Below are positions 53,671 through 62,053 of a stretch of DNA of 64,000 nt, piece by piece. The stretch's first letter is position 1, and every line of letters begins with the position of its first letter. The DNA comes from JAABVY01 sp964496505 (GTDB lineage Bacteria; Zixibacteria; MSB-5A5; JAABVY01): the NCBI GenBank assembly GCA_964496505.1, contig CAZBZV010000006.1, positions 1-64,000 of the forward strand, in the 5' to 3' direction. The position numbers were made by a program, and so were the translations under genes. The notes below the pieces were generated by a model. The model ran no database searches and was not told where the DNA came from. It saw only the letters and a list, made by a program, of their open reading frames with translations.

Positions 53671-54522
53671 TTAACCTTCCAGGATCAAATCAAGTATACG
53701 TGTCAAATCGGAATCCGAATAGAATTCAATTTCTATTTTTCCTTTTTTAAGGCCGCGCTTAAGGTTAACCTTAGTGGCCAGATATTGCTTCAGATTGGTT
53801 TCGGCATCAATCAGTTCCGGCGGCATCTTCTTGAGCTTCAGGCTCTTACCACGTTTACGCCGCTTTTTGCCGTAGATCAAATCCTCCAGCACCCGCACGG
53901 AAAGATTTTCATCGATAATTTTTCTGGCAACCTCAAGCTGTTCCTTTTCCGAGTTCAGCGCCAGAATAGTACGGGCATGGCCGCTCGATATCTTGCCCTT
54001 CCGGATCAGATCCTTAACCTGGTCGGGAAGATTTAAGAGCCTGAGGGTATTGGTTATTGTCGAACGATTCTTGGATACCTTCTGAGCCAGATCATCCTGC
54101 GTCAGGCCATACTCATTGATCATCCGAGAATAACCCTCGGCCAGCTCCATAACATTTAAGTCCTCGCGCTGAAGATTCTCGATCAGCGCAAGCTGCATCT
54201 GCTCCAGACGCGACAATCCTTCCACCAGAATTGCAGGCACTCGCTCCAGGCCGATCATCTGTGCGGCACGAAACCGTCTTTCGCCCGCCACGAGCTGGAA
54301 ATTACCGTTGACAGCTTTCAGTAAAAGCGGCTGAAGTATGCCGTTTTGAGTGATCGAATCAGCCAGATTTTTCAGGGATGACTGATCGAATTCCCGCCTG
54401 GGCTGATCCGGATTGGGGGTTATTTTTTCGGTTTCAACGACAACGAATTTCTTTTTGTCGGAAACATCTATATCATTGGGGATCAATGCATTAAGCCCTC
54501 TGCCCAGTTTTACCTTATTCAT
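53671..54522 (-). CDS. parB: chromosome partition protein ParB (Spo0J)
   Basis: 283 residues; GAGG precedes the ATG that overlaps parA's end by 8 bp. N-terminal CTPase region with GERRFRA (80-86) and PNPDQPRREFD, a central HTH (LTQDDLAQKVSKNRSTITNTLRLL) that reads parS, and a C-terminal dimer domain about 225-283. ParB loads on parS, spreads as a CTP-dependent clamp and stimulates ParA. Two perfect parS sites lie at 56008 and 58062. Confidence 0.97.
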   Translation of the reverse strand: MNKVKLGRGLNALIPNDIDVSDKKKFVVVETEKITPNPDQPRREFDQSSLKNLADSITQNGILQPLLLKAVNGNFQLVAGERRFRAAQMIGLERVPAILVEGLSRLEQMQLALIENLQREDLNVMELAEGYSRMINEYGLTQDDLAQKVSKNRSTITNTLRLLNLPDQVKDLIRKGKISSGHARTILALNSEKEQLEVARKIIDENLSVRVLEDLIYGKKRRKRGKSLKLKKMPPELIDAETNLKQYLATKVNLKRGLKKGKIEIEFYSDSDLTRILDLILEG

Positions 54523-55276
54523 TTTTCAGCACCTCCTCGGCAAGCTGGAAATAGTTCCTGGCACCGGTCGAAACAGCATCATAAAAGATAATCGGCTTAC
54601 CGAAACTGGGCGCTTCGGAGAGCCGTACATTCCTGCTGATAACCGAGTCGAACAGCTTGCCGTCAAAATATTTCTTGGCCTCTTCCGCAACCTGACGCGA
54701 GAGGTTCAGGCGCGAATCATACATAGTCAAAAGTACACCCCCCAGCTTGAGATCGTAATTGAGGGAACCCTGCACCATCTTGATAGTCTGCAGGAGCTGG
54801 CTCAGACCTTCCAGGGCATAGTATTCGCATTGGATGGGGATGATTACCTCAGTGGCCGCCGTGAGAGCATTCAAAGTCAGAAGCCCCAGAGACGGCGGGG
54901 AGTCGATTAAGATAAAGTCGTAATCCTTTTTACATTCGGCGATTGCATCTCTAAGGCGATACTCACGCCGTTCGTAATCCACCAGCTCAACCTCGGCCCC
55001 AACCAGATCGATATTGGCCGCAACCATTTTGAGGTACTCCACCTGAGTTTCGATTACGGCCTCGCCGATATGAGAATCACGCGCGATAACATCATAAATC
55101 GATTTCGGCAAGTTATTCTTATCCAGACCCATACCGCTGGTAGTATTGGCCTGGGGATCGAAATCGATTAAAAGTACACGCTTCTCGGCCACAGCCAGGC
55201 AGGCGGAAAGGTTGATTGCGGTGGTTGTCTTGCCCACACCCCCTTTTTGATTGGCTATTGCTATTACCCTGGTCAT
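54515..55276 (-). CDS. parA: chromosome partition ATPase ParA (Soj)
   Basis: 253 residues from ATG 55276 (GAGGGA upstream; TTG two codons earlier is unlikely). Deviant Walker A KGGVGKTT (11-18), Walker A' LIDFDPQANTT, Walker B LIDSPPSLGLLT. It binds DNA non-specifically in the ATP form and moves ParB-parS complexes. Short N-terminus, as in chromosomal type. Directly upstream of parB in the origin-proximal block. Confidence 0.97.
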   Translation of the reverse strand: MTRVIAIANQKGGVGKTTTAINLSACLAVAEKRVLLIDFDPQANTTSGMGLDKNNLPKSIYDVIARDSHIGEAVIETQVEYLKMVAANIDLVGAEVELVDYERREYRLRDAIAECKKDYDFILIDSPPSLGLLTLNALTAATEVIIPIQCEYYALEGLSQLLQTIKMVQGSLNYDLKLGGVLLTMYDSRLNLSRQVAEEAKKYFDGKLFDSVISRNVRLSEAPSFGKPIIFYDAVSTGARNYFQLAEEVLKNE

Positions 55277-55354
55277 ATACAAATGTCCCTCTTATACATA
55301 TCCTTGCTAAGCAGGACTATTAAAAAAATGTTTTATAAATTTAGCAAGAATTTT

Positions 55355-56002
55355 TTAAGTGGTCTTAATTAATTTTAAGAAGCGGAGATCGCCCGGATAA
55401 TTGGGGAGCGAATAAAGATTCTCCGATCCCAGCTTAAACGGCGCGTCTTTTATCTTCTTCAATTCCTCCGGAACAGTATCGCCCAGATAGAGAATAAGGC
55501 TGCCTTCTTTTCGCAGGACTTTTCCGGCATACGAGAGTACATTTTTGAATTTTCCCAGACCTTTGACTGTGATATAATCAATTTCTCTCTCGGGGGAATA
55601 TTCCTTAAACTGCAAATTCACGAATTCGCAGTTCTTCAGATTCAGCTTGGATGCGGCCTGATCCTGAAATGTTATCTTTTTGGGACTGGAATCCAGAGAG
55701 ATCAGATGTATCTCCGGCCAGAATATCTTCAATACAATACCGGGGAATCCGCCTCCGCTGCCGATATCGAGAAGTGTCGAGTCTTCCTCCGGACTCATGA
55801 ATTTGGTCAGGGCGGAGCTGTCGATTATCTGCTTGACTATTTCAATGCCGGTATCGCTCTTTGAAACCAGATTGAGAGAGGGGTTGAATTTCTCTACCAG
55901 ACCGGCGTACTTATCCAGCGCTTCGAGGATCGCCTCGGAATGCTCGACTCCGAACTGATCCAGATATGTTTTGATATCATCCTTAAAATTCATTCCATCC
56001 AT
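55355..56002 (-). CDS. rsmG: 16S rRNA (guanine-N7) methyltransferase RsmG (GidB)
   Basis: 215 residues. SAM-binding motif LDIGSGGGFPGIVL; DYITVKGLG later in the fold. It methylates G527 of 16S rRNA. The start may be 56002 or the in-frame ATG at 55993. A parS site (56008-56023) lies right upstream in the leader, and the 74-bp repeat separates it from mnmG. Confidence 0.95.
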   Translation of the reverse strand: MDGMNFKDDIKTYLDQFGVEHSEAILEALDKYAGLVEKFNPSLNLVSKSDTGIEIVKQIIDSSALTKFMSPEEDSTLLDIGSGGGFPGIVLKIFWPEIHLISLDSSPKKITFQDQAASKLNLKNCEFVNLQFKEYSPEREIDYITVKGLGKFKNVLSYAGKVLRKEGSLILYLGDTVPEELKKIKDAPFKLGSENLYSLPNYPGDLRFLKLIKTT

Positions 56003-56007
56003 TCCGA

Positions 56008-56023
56008 TGTTTCACGTGAAACA
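56008..56023. promoter_or_regulatory. parS site 1
   Basis: Exact TGTTTCACGTGAAACA, palindromic over 18 bp (56007-56024), 6 bp before the possible rsmG start codon. Target of the ParB coded in the same block. Confidence 0.95.
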
Positions 56024-56036
56024 TAATCACAAACCA

Positions 56037-56110
56037 GTCATTCTGAGGGAGCGTTGCGACCGAAGAATCTTTATCGAATCAAACAGATTCTTCGCTTCGC
56101 TCAGAATGAC
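56037..56110 (-). repeat. dispersed palindromic repeat, copy 2
   Basis: 74 bp bounded by GTCATTCTGAG and CTCAGAATGAC. The reverse complement aligns with the copy at 3716-3788 over its full length with few differences. It includes the 3' end and stop codon of mnmG. Confidence 0.88.
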
Positions 56111-57986
56111 CTGTGTTTTTTGCAGCTCCTCTTATTCCATCCTTGTACTTCTTCAGATAAATAGTCAGCACAGTAATATCACCCGGCGATATTCCCGAAA
56201 TCCGTGAGGCCTGACCGACTGTTGCGGGACGAAGACGTTTCAGCTTTTCCGCCGCTTCAATCTTGAGGCCTTTGCAGAAGTCATAATCAAAATCCTCGGG
56301 AATCTTCTCATGCTCGAGCTTATTGAACTTCTCGATCTCACGCATCTGGCGGTCCAGGTAGCCCTCGTATTTCACCTCGATCTCGATCTTCTTCAATATT
56401 TGAGCCGATAACTCCGCCAGGGAATCATCATAATCCTTTAGTATATCAATACCTACCCCGGGCACTTTCAATGCCTTTTCGAAGGTGATTTTGGTGCGGC
56501 CGTTATTCTGGAAATTGGCCGGCAGCTTTTTAACCTCGATATACAGCCGCTTCAAAGACTGCCTGTGCTTTTTCTGCTCTGCGCTTTCTTCAAGAAATCT
56601 CTGGTAACGCTCCTCGGGGATCAGGCCGAATTTATAACCGTATTTGAACAAGCGTTCGTCGGCGTTGTCCTCACGCAGATAAAGCCTGTGTTCGGCGCGT
56701 GAGGTGAACATGCGGTACGGTTCCTCGGTCGATTTGGTGGTCAGATCATCCATAAGAACGCCGATATAGGCCTCTGAACGAAGCAGGCTAAACGGCTTTT
56801 CCCCCTTAATCTTAAGGGAGGCGTTGATGCCCGACATCAGGCCCTGCGCACCCGCCTCTTCATACCCGGAGGTGCCGTTGACCTGCCCGGAAAAATATAG
56901 CCCGTCGATAAGTTTGGTTTCGGTTGTGGTATAGATCTGGTACGGGAAAAAGAAATCGTATTCGATTGCATATCCCGGCTGTGTGAATTGAACCTCCTCC
57001 AGACCGGGCACAGTTTTTATCGCCTTTTTCTGCACATCCTCATCGAGGCTGGTAGGAAAACCGTTGGGATAGACCAAATCGGTATCCAGCCCCTCCGGCT
57101 CCAGGAATATCTGGTGACGGTCCTTATCCTTGAATTTTACCACCTTATCCTCGATCGACGGGCAGTATCGCGGGCCGATACCCTTGATCTGACCCGAGAA
57201 CATGGCCGAGGAATCAAGATTATCGAGGATTATCCTGTGGGTATCTTTATTTGTAAATGTTATATGGCATATAGCCTTATTGCCGTTAATTGAATTTGAT
57301 CTGAATGAAAACGGCGGAAAATCCGGGTCGCCGTGCTGCTCGTCGGTTCTGGAATAATCTATTGTTTTGCCGTCCAGACGCGGCGGAGTTCCGGTTTTCA
57401 GGCGGCCGGTCTTGAATCCAAGAGAAATCAGCTTCTCGGAAAGACCCAGTGACGGCTTCTCGCCCATCCGTCCGGCCGGAATCTTTTTTCTGCCGATATG
57501 TATCAGGCCGTTTAGAAATGTCCCGGCAGTTATAATCAGACATCGGCAGTTGATCCTTCTTCCGCCCTCGGTAATCGCCGCAGTTACATGTCCGCCATTC
57601 ACTTCAAGATCAACCACACCGTCCTCGAGCAGATCCAGATTCTTCTGATTTAGAACGATTTCGGTGCAGTATTTTCGATACAGCTTACGATCAGCCTGGG
57701 CGCGGGAGGAATGTACCGCCGGACCGCGGGAGAGATTCAGACGGCGGTACTGGATTCCGGTGCGGTCGATTGCCAGGCCCATCTCACCACCCAGCGCATC
57801 GATTTCCTTCACCAGATGTCCCTTGGCCTGGCCTCCGATGGCCGGATTACAGGACATCTGACCGATAGTATCCTCCCTGAGGGTAACCATCAAAGTCGAA
57901 CAGCCCATCCGGGCGGCCGCAAGCGCGGCCTCGACTCCGGCATGTCCTCCGCCGGCAACTACAATGTCATAATTCAAAGTTGTCAT
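56079..57986 (-). CDS. mnmG: tRNA uridine-5-carboxymethylaminomethyl modification enzyme MnmG (GidA)
   Basis: 635 residues from ATG 57986; a TTG at 58061 would run a leader through parS 2 with no known homology. FAD-binding GxGxxG (G12-GGHAG), CNPAIGG, and the C-terminal RPATVGQASRISGISPGDI are as expected. With MnmE it installs cmnm5 on wobble U34 of several tRNAs. Odd: after the usual C-terminus the last ten residues (GHSERSEESV) are coded by a dispersed repeat. Confidence 0.97.
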   Translation of the reverse strand: MTTLNYDIVVAGGGHAGVEAALAAARMGCSTLMVTLREDTIGQMSCNPAIGGQAKGHLVKEIDALGGEMGLAIDRTGIQYRRLNLSRGPAVHSSRAQADRKLYRKYCTEIVLNQKNLDLLEDGVVDLEVNGGHVTAAITEGGRRINCRCLIITAGTFLNGLIHIGRKKIPAGRMGEKPSLGLSEKLISLGFKTGRLKTGTPPRLDGKTIDYSRTDEQHGDPDFPPFSFRSNSINGNKAICHITFTNKDTHRIILDNLDSSAMFSGQIKGIGPRYCPSIEDKVVKFKDKDRHQIFLEPEGLDTDLVYPNGFPTSLDEDVQKKAIKTVPGLEEVQFTQPGYAIEYDFFFPYQIYTTTETKLIDGLYFSGQVNGTSGYEEAGAQGLMSGINASLKIKGEKPFSLLRSEAYIGVLMDDLTTKSTEEPYRMFTSRAEHRLYLREDNADERLFKYGYKFGLIPEERYQRFLEESAEQKKHRQSLKRLYIEVKKLPANFQNNGRTKITFEKALKVPGVGIDILKDYDDSLAELSAQILKKIEIEVKYEGYLDRQMREIEKFNKLEHEKIPEDFDYDFCKGLKIEAAEKLKRLRPATVGQASRISGISPGDITVLTIYLKKYKDGIRGAAKNTGHSERSEESV

Positions 57987-58061
57987 AGCTTCCAATATAT
58001 GATACAGAAAATAGCCTGTTTTTATTTTGTGGCAAGCGCAAAATAATACGATATTTTCCAA

Positions 58062-58077
58062 TGTTTCACGTGAAACA
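58062..58077. promoter_or_regulatory. parS site 2
   Basis: Exact TGTTTCACGTGAAACA within a 20-bp perfect palindrome (58060-58079), in the gap between mnmE and the mnmG start, 2.05 kb from parS 1. Confidence 0.95.
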
Positions 58078-58101
58078 TTGCATATTAGTTATATCCAGCA
58101 G

Positions 58102-59493
58102 TTATTTACCGATGCAGAATTGGGAGAATATTTTATTTAAAATATCCTCGGGAGTAGTCTTGCCGATTATCTCTTCCAATGCGCTGATTGCATGCTTCAG
58201 GTCGAATGCCAAAAATTCATAGCTGGCCTTCTCTGCAATTCCATCTTCCACTTTGTCAAGATATTCCAAGCCCTTACAAAGGGCGTTACGATGACGGACA
58301 TTGGTAATAACTGTCTCATCTTTGATGCCTGTCTTTTTTGAAATCCCGGCTGAATGGATAATCAGATCACGGAGCTGATCAAGCCCCAAACCGGTCTCGG
58401 CAGATATCGGCAGAGGATTATACTCTGCCAGCGATATCTTGCGTGCCTCAAGCATATTTTTGTCGATTAAATCCGCCTTATTTGCCAGCAAAATACAATT
58501 GGCAGAGCTTAGCGCCTCGATCAGGCTCTTGATATCATCCAGAATTTCTGTGTCGGTCATATCCACCAATGCAAGTACCAGATCGGCATTTTCGATTTCT
58601 CTGCGGGCGCGTTTGATTCCCTCGACTTCGACCACATCACCGGTCTGACGGATTCCGGCCGTATCGATCAATTCCACCGGAATACCGGCTATATTTATAA
58701 ACTCCGAAACAGTGTCACGGGTTGTGCCGGGGATTTCGGTTACGATCGTGCGGCTTTCATCCAGTAAACGGTTGAAAAGTGAAGACTTGCCTACATTAGG
58801 ACGTCCAACGATGGGAATCTTCAAACCTGATTTGAGAATTTTACCCTCTTCATAAGACAATATAAGCCTATTAGTTTTTCCTTTTATCTCTCTGAGATCG
58901 TCGGTCAGCTTTTTTACATCCCCCTGACCCATCTCCTCTTCCGGAAAATCGGTGTATGCCTCCAGAAGAGCCAAGAGATTCCGAAGCCTTTCGCCCAGTG
59001 AATCCACAGTCTGGGAGACGCTGCCTCCAAGCTGCTGTGCCGCCGATTTAAGGCTCATATCGGTTTTGGCCGAAATCATATCGGCCACGGCCTCGGCCTG
59101 GGTCAGGTCTATCCGACCGTTTAAGAATGCGCGCTGGGTAAATTCGCCCGGGAGGGCATTACGTGCCCCGGATTTAAGACATAGGTCGAGTATTTTTTTT
59201 GCAACCAACTGCCCGCCGTGCGAGCTGATTTCGATAACATCCTCGGCCGTATACGAATTCGGAGCCGACATAACGGTCAAAAGTACCTCATCGACGAATT
59301 CGGAAGTGTCAGAATCGATTATCTTCCCGAAATGCACGGTGTGGCTTTGGGCTTTGGATGGTTTGATTTTGCCGTGGAATATCCTGTCTGCAATAGATTT
59401 CGAGGATTTTCCGGATAAACGCACGACGGCAATACCGCCCTCTCCCGGCGGTGTGGAGATGGCGGCGATTGTATCTTCGTTATAAGATATCAT
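58102..59493 (-). CDS. mnmE: tRNA modification GTPase MnmE (TrmE)
   Basis: 463 residues. N-terminal folate-binding domain (about 1-120, TIAAISTPPGEGGIAVVRLSG), helical part, an inserted G domain (P-loop GRPNVGKSSLFN, DTAGI, NKAD) about 215-370 and the C-terminal CIGK (C460). Partner of MnmG, coded next. Its ATG overlaps the yidC stop by 4 bp (ATGA), so translation is coupled. Confidence 0.97.
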   Translation of the reverse strand: MISYNEDTIAAISTPPGEGGIAVVRLSGKSSKSIADRIFHGKIKPSKAQSHTVHFGKIIDSDTSEFVDEVLLTVMSAPNSYTAEDVIEISSHGGQLVAKKILDLCLKSGARNALPGEFTQRAFLNGRIDLTQAEAVADMISAKTDMSLKSAAQQLGGSVSQTVDSLGERLRNLLALLEAYTDFPEEEMGQGDVKKLTDDLREIKGKTNRLILSYEEGKILKSGLKIPIVGRPNVGKSSLFNRLLDESRTIVTEIPGTTRDTVSEFINIAGIPVELIDTAGIRQTGDVVEVEGIKRARREIENADLVLALVDMTDTEILDDIKSLIEALSSANCILLANKADLIDKNMLEARKISLAEYNPLPISAETGLGLDQLRDLIIHSAGISKKTGIKDETVITNVRHRNALCKGLEYLDKVEDGIAEKASYEFLAFDLKHAISALEEIIGKTTPEDILNKIFSQFCIGK

Positions 59494-61190
59494 TCGGATT
59501 TATTAAGCGCCAATTCCTTTTGCTGCTGTGGTCTTCTGATTATGAGAGTTTCCAACACCGAGAGCACATTGAACATGGTCCAGTACAGCACCAGTCCGGT
59601 TGGGAAGCTTTTGAACAGGAAGAAAAATACGACCGGCAGAACATAAACGAGCATCTTTTGCTTGGGGTCCTGCATAGTCATCTTCTGCTGTAAGAACATC
59701 GTACCGGCCATGATAATAGGCAGAATCCAGGTGGAATCGGGCTGAGAGAGATCATTCATCCAGAGCATAAATTCCGAACCGCGGAGAAGAATCGTATTTC
59801 TGAAGACAGTAAAAAGTGCGAAGAATATCGGGAGCTGAGGCAGCATCAAAAGGCACCCACTCATCGGATTGACTTTATTCTCCTTCCAGAGCTTCATTAT
59901 CTCCGCCTGCATCTTCTGCGGCTCTTTCTTGTATTTCTCCTGGAGTGCCTTAAGCCTGGGTTGCAACTCCTGCATCTTTTTCATAGACTTAAGACTGCGG
60001 GATGTCAGCGGGTAGAAGACAACCTTCATCAGGATGCTGAAAATGATAATTACAATGCCGTAGTTATGGAAGATCCCGTAGAGTACTTCCATCATCCATA
60101 AGATGAAGCGAGAAATAGTTTTAATAATCGGCCATCCGAGATCGACTGTTTCCTCGAAGCCCCGGTTATAGCTTTTCATAACCTTATAATCAATCGGCCC
60201 CACATAAATCATATATTTGTCGAACAGGTCGGATTTGCGCTGATGGATTTCCATCTTGGCCTGCACGCCTATCTTTTTCATACCAGGCTGACCGGCACCC
60301 TCATTTACGCTAATCTCCCGTCCCTGGATTTTTACACCTTCAGGGTCGCGGTCGGGAGCTATGCCCACAAAAAAGTATTTTGTCTTGGTAGCCAGCCATT
60401 GCAAATTGCCTTCTATCTCATGCGACATCTGGCCGTGATCGAACTTGCCGTATTCCTCTAATCCCGTGTCCCACATAACATAGGCTTTGAAATTGCCGAA
60501 GTCGTCCTTGCGGTTTTTCTCGGTCGATTCCAGCCCCGGCTCCCAGCCGTAATGATAATAACGACCCAGATCAAAGGCCGAGGCGCCCTGAAAATTCATG
60601 CGCACAGAGAAATCATAGCGGTCGCCATAAAACTCGTATTCCACCAATGCGGTGCTGGCATTGCCCATATCGGCGGTGAATGTCAGTTTATCCTTGCTTC
60701 CGCCTGAAATCCTGATATTTGATTTGCTGGGATAAAAGACGATTCGGTTGAAAGAGAAACCGTCCCCTCCAGCATCCGGGAACTGAAACTTAAGCGTTCC
60801 CTCGGCCCAGGGCGGCACCATCTGGACCATTGTTGTATCGCCGTTATTATAGAGATAATTTTTGAATTTTAAGCTAACCAGCTTAGCACCTCTGGAGGAG
60901 AATTCGGCTATATATTTGTCGGTTTCGACCCGTATTGTATCCACCTGGAGCGTATCGAAGCGGGCATAAAGCGAATCGCCCTCAATTTGCTCAAATGACT
61001 CGGTTAACGCGGTATCTGCCTGATCCTCAAAAGCTTGCGCTTCATCACCAACCGCCTCTCGCACCCCCATAGTATCTTTCTCGACTGGCGTTTGCGGCTG
61101 TGGCGGAGGAGTTTGCTCTCCCATCCACATCATCCAGCCGACGAATATTATTCCGATTACTATTAATGCAAGTACTGTCTTGCGATCCAT
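59490..61190 (-). CDS. yidC: membrane protein insertase YidC
   Basis: 566 residues, the Gram-negative form: N-terminal transmembrane segment (about 5-22), a large periplasmic beta-supersandwich (about 60-340), then the conserved five-helix core (about 350-545) with YGIFHNYGIVIIIFSILMK and KMQELQPRLKALQEKYK. It inserts proteins into the inner membrane with or without SecYEG. 4 bp after the yidD stop region. Confidence 0.97.
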   Translation of the reverse strand: MDRKTVLALIVIGIIFVGWMMWMGEQTPPPQPQTPVEKDTMGVREAVGDEAQAFEDQADTALTESFEQIEGDSLYARFDTLQVDTIRVETDKYIAEFSSRGAKLVSLKFKNYLYNNGDTTMVQMVPPWAEGTLKFQFPDAGGDGFSFNRIVFYPSKSNIRISGGSKDKLTFTADMGNASTALVEYEFYGDRYDFSVRMNFQGASAFDLGRYYHYGWEPGLESTEKNRKDDFGNFKAYVMWDTGLEEYGKFDHGQMSHEIEGNLQWLATKTKYFFVGIAPDRDPEGVKIQGREISVNEGAGQPGMKKIGVQAKMEIHQRKSDLFDKYMIYVGPIDYKVMKSYNRGFEETVDLGWPIIKTISRFILWMMEVLYGIFHNYGIVIIIFSILMKVVFYPLTSRSLKSMKKMQELQPRLKALQEKYKKEPQKMQAEIMKLWKENKVNPMSGCLLMLPQLPIFFALFTVFRNTILLRGSEFMLWMNDLSQPDSTWILPIIMAGTMFLQQKMTMQDPKQKMLVYVLPVVFFFLFKSFPTGLVLYWTMFNVLSVLETLIIRRPQQQKELALNKSE

Positions 61191-61194
61191 AAAC

Positions 61195-61431
61195 TTACCT
61201 CACCGGGTCATACCCGCTTTTTTTGGAAAAGGGATGACATTTCAAAATTCGCTTTATTGACATAAAGATACCTTTGAGCCCATATTTATTCAAGGCCTCA
61301 AGGGCATAATTTGAGCAACTGGGATGAAATCTGCATTGGGTTGGAAACAGGGGCGATATTACCACCTGATACATTCTTATGGCCACTATCAGCGGAGATG
61401 TCAGAATCCTACCGAGTCTGTGCAAAATCAA
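61195..61431 (-). CDS. yidD: membrane protein insertion efficiency factor YidD
   Basis: 78 residues with YQVVISPLFPTQCRFHPSCSNYA and the Cys-His signature, then ILKCHPFSKKSGYDPV, diagnostic of YidD. It sits between rnpA and yidC as in most bacteria and overlaps the 3' end of rnpA by 23 bp. Confidence 0.95.
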   Translation of the reverse strand: MILHRLGRILTSPLIVAIRMYQVVISPLFPTQCRFHPSCSNYALEALNKYGLKGIFMSIKRILKCHPFSKKSGYDPVR

Positions 61432-61822
61432 GTAAATCCTTTTTTATCGCTTCAAAAAGAGAATCATCGCGGGGATCGACATGTGCTGAGATAACCAGAT
61501 GTCCCCTGTCATGGAATTTATCCTTATTGGTGCGTATGATTTCTCGTATTATCCTCTTAATCCTGTTTCTTTCCGGCGATGATCCGACATTTTTTCTGAC
61601 CTTCAGGGCTATTTTTAAAGGCAGACTGCCGGACCCATAATAATATATGCTGAGGCATCTGCCTTTGAATTTTTTGCCGGATCTGAAAACCCTCTTAATC
61701 GCCAGGTCTTCTTTGAGGGAATATTCCCTGCCAAAGCTCTGGTCACCCTTATTTCTTGGTGACTTGCGGCGAGAGGCGCTTACGCCCTTTCGACCGGCGT
61801 CTTTTGAGGACTTTCCGCCCAT
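61409..61822 (-). CDS. rnpA: RNase P protein component, gene overlapping rpmH
   Basis: 137 residues. Core SLKEDLAIKRVFRSGKKFKGR and the RNR motif SPERNRIKRIIRE are clear. The only ATG, GTG or TTG start before the conserved core is ATG 61822, which lies inside rpmH in another frame; between there and the core no start codon exists. So the protein has a basic, Ser/Lys-rich N-terminal extension of about 30 residues and the gene shares 74 bp with rpmH, like but shorter than in Thermus. It helps RNase P RNA mature tRNA 5' ends. Confidence 0.92.
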   Translation of the reverse strand: MGGKSSKDAGRKGVSASRRKSPRNKGDQSFGREYSLKEDLAIKRVFRSGKKFKGRCLSIYYYGSGSLPLKIALKVRKNVGSSPERNRIKRIIREIIRTNKDKFHDRGHLVISAHVDPRDDSLFEAIKKDLLDFAQTR

Positions 61823-61898
61823 TTTTAGTAGACATCCTTTTCCGGAAGCCGTGATCGTTTAGGCGTTTTCTCCGCGATGGCTGAAATGTTCTCTTCAC
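61749..61898 (-). CDS. rpmH: 50S ribosomal protein bL34
   Basis: 49 residues starting at a GTG (minus strand) with GAGG seven nt upstream. Translation gives MKRTFQPSRRKRLNDHGFRK at the start, then MSTKNGRKVLKRRRSKGRKR, and ends LSPQVTKK: a full bL34. It is the first gene of the block rnpA-yidD-yidC-mnmE-mnmG and overlaps rnpA's 5' end. Confidence 0.95.
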   Translation of the reverse strand: MKRTFQPSRRKRLNDHGFRKRMSTKNGRKVLKRRRSKGRKRLSPQVTKK

Positions 61899-61925
61899 AA
61901 TTTACCTCTTCTCTAAAAACCATTT

Positions 61926-61953
61926 ATAATAGCAAAAACCGGACTTTTGTCAA
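61926..61953 (-). promoter_or_regulatory. promoter of the rpmH operon
   Basis: Minus-strand TTGACA (61948-61953), 16-bp spacer, TATTAT (61926-61931), about 28 bp before the GTG start of rpmH. Confidence 0.65.
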
Positions 61954-61972
61954 GCGGTTTCAATTCTTTTTC

Positions 61973-62001
61973 TTGACATTATAATCTATTAACTATAAAA
62001 T
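61973..62001 (+). promoter_or_regulatory. promoter of the lipoprotein-murQ unit
   Basis: TTGACA (61973-61978), 17-bp spacer, TAAAAT (61996-62001; TATAAA two bases earlier also possible), about 53 bp before the ATG at 62054, divergent from the rpmH promoter. Confidence 0.55.
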
Positions 62002-62053
62002 TTCGGACATCTTTACGATAAATTAAGTAGAATATTAATGAAGGGACAATATT

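Noticed and set aside
61899..62053. Origin of replication between rpmH and the lipoprotein gene
   Set aside because: Orientation switches here, but no DnaA box could be found in the 155 bp; divergent promoters explain the AT-richness, so it is mentioned only in a finding.
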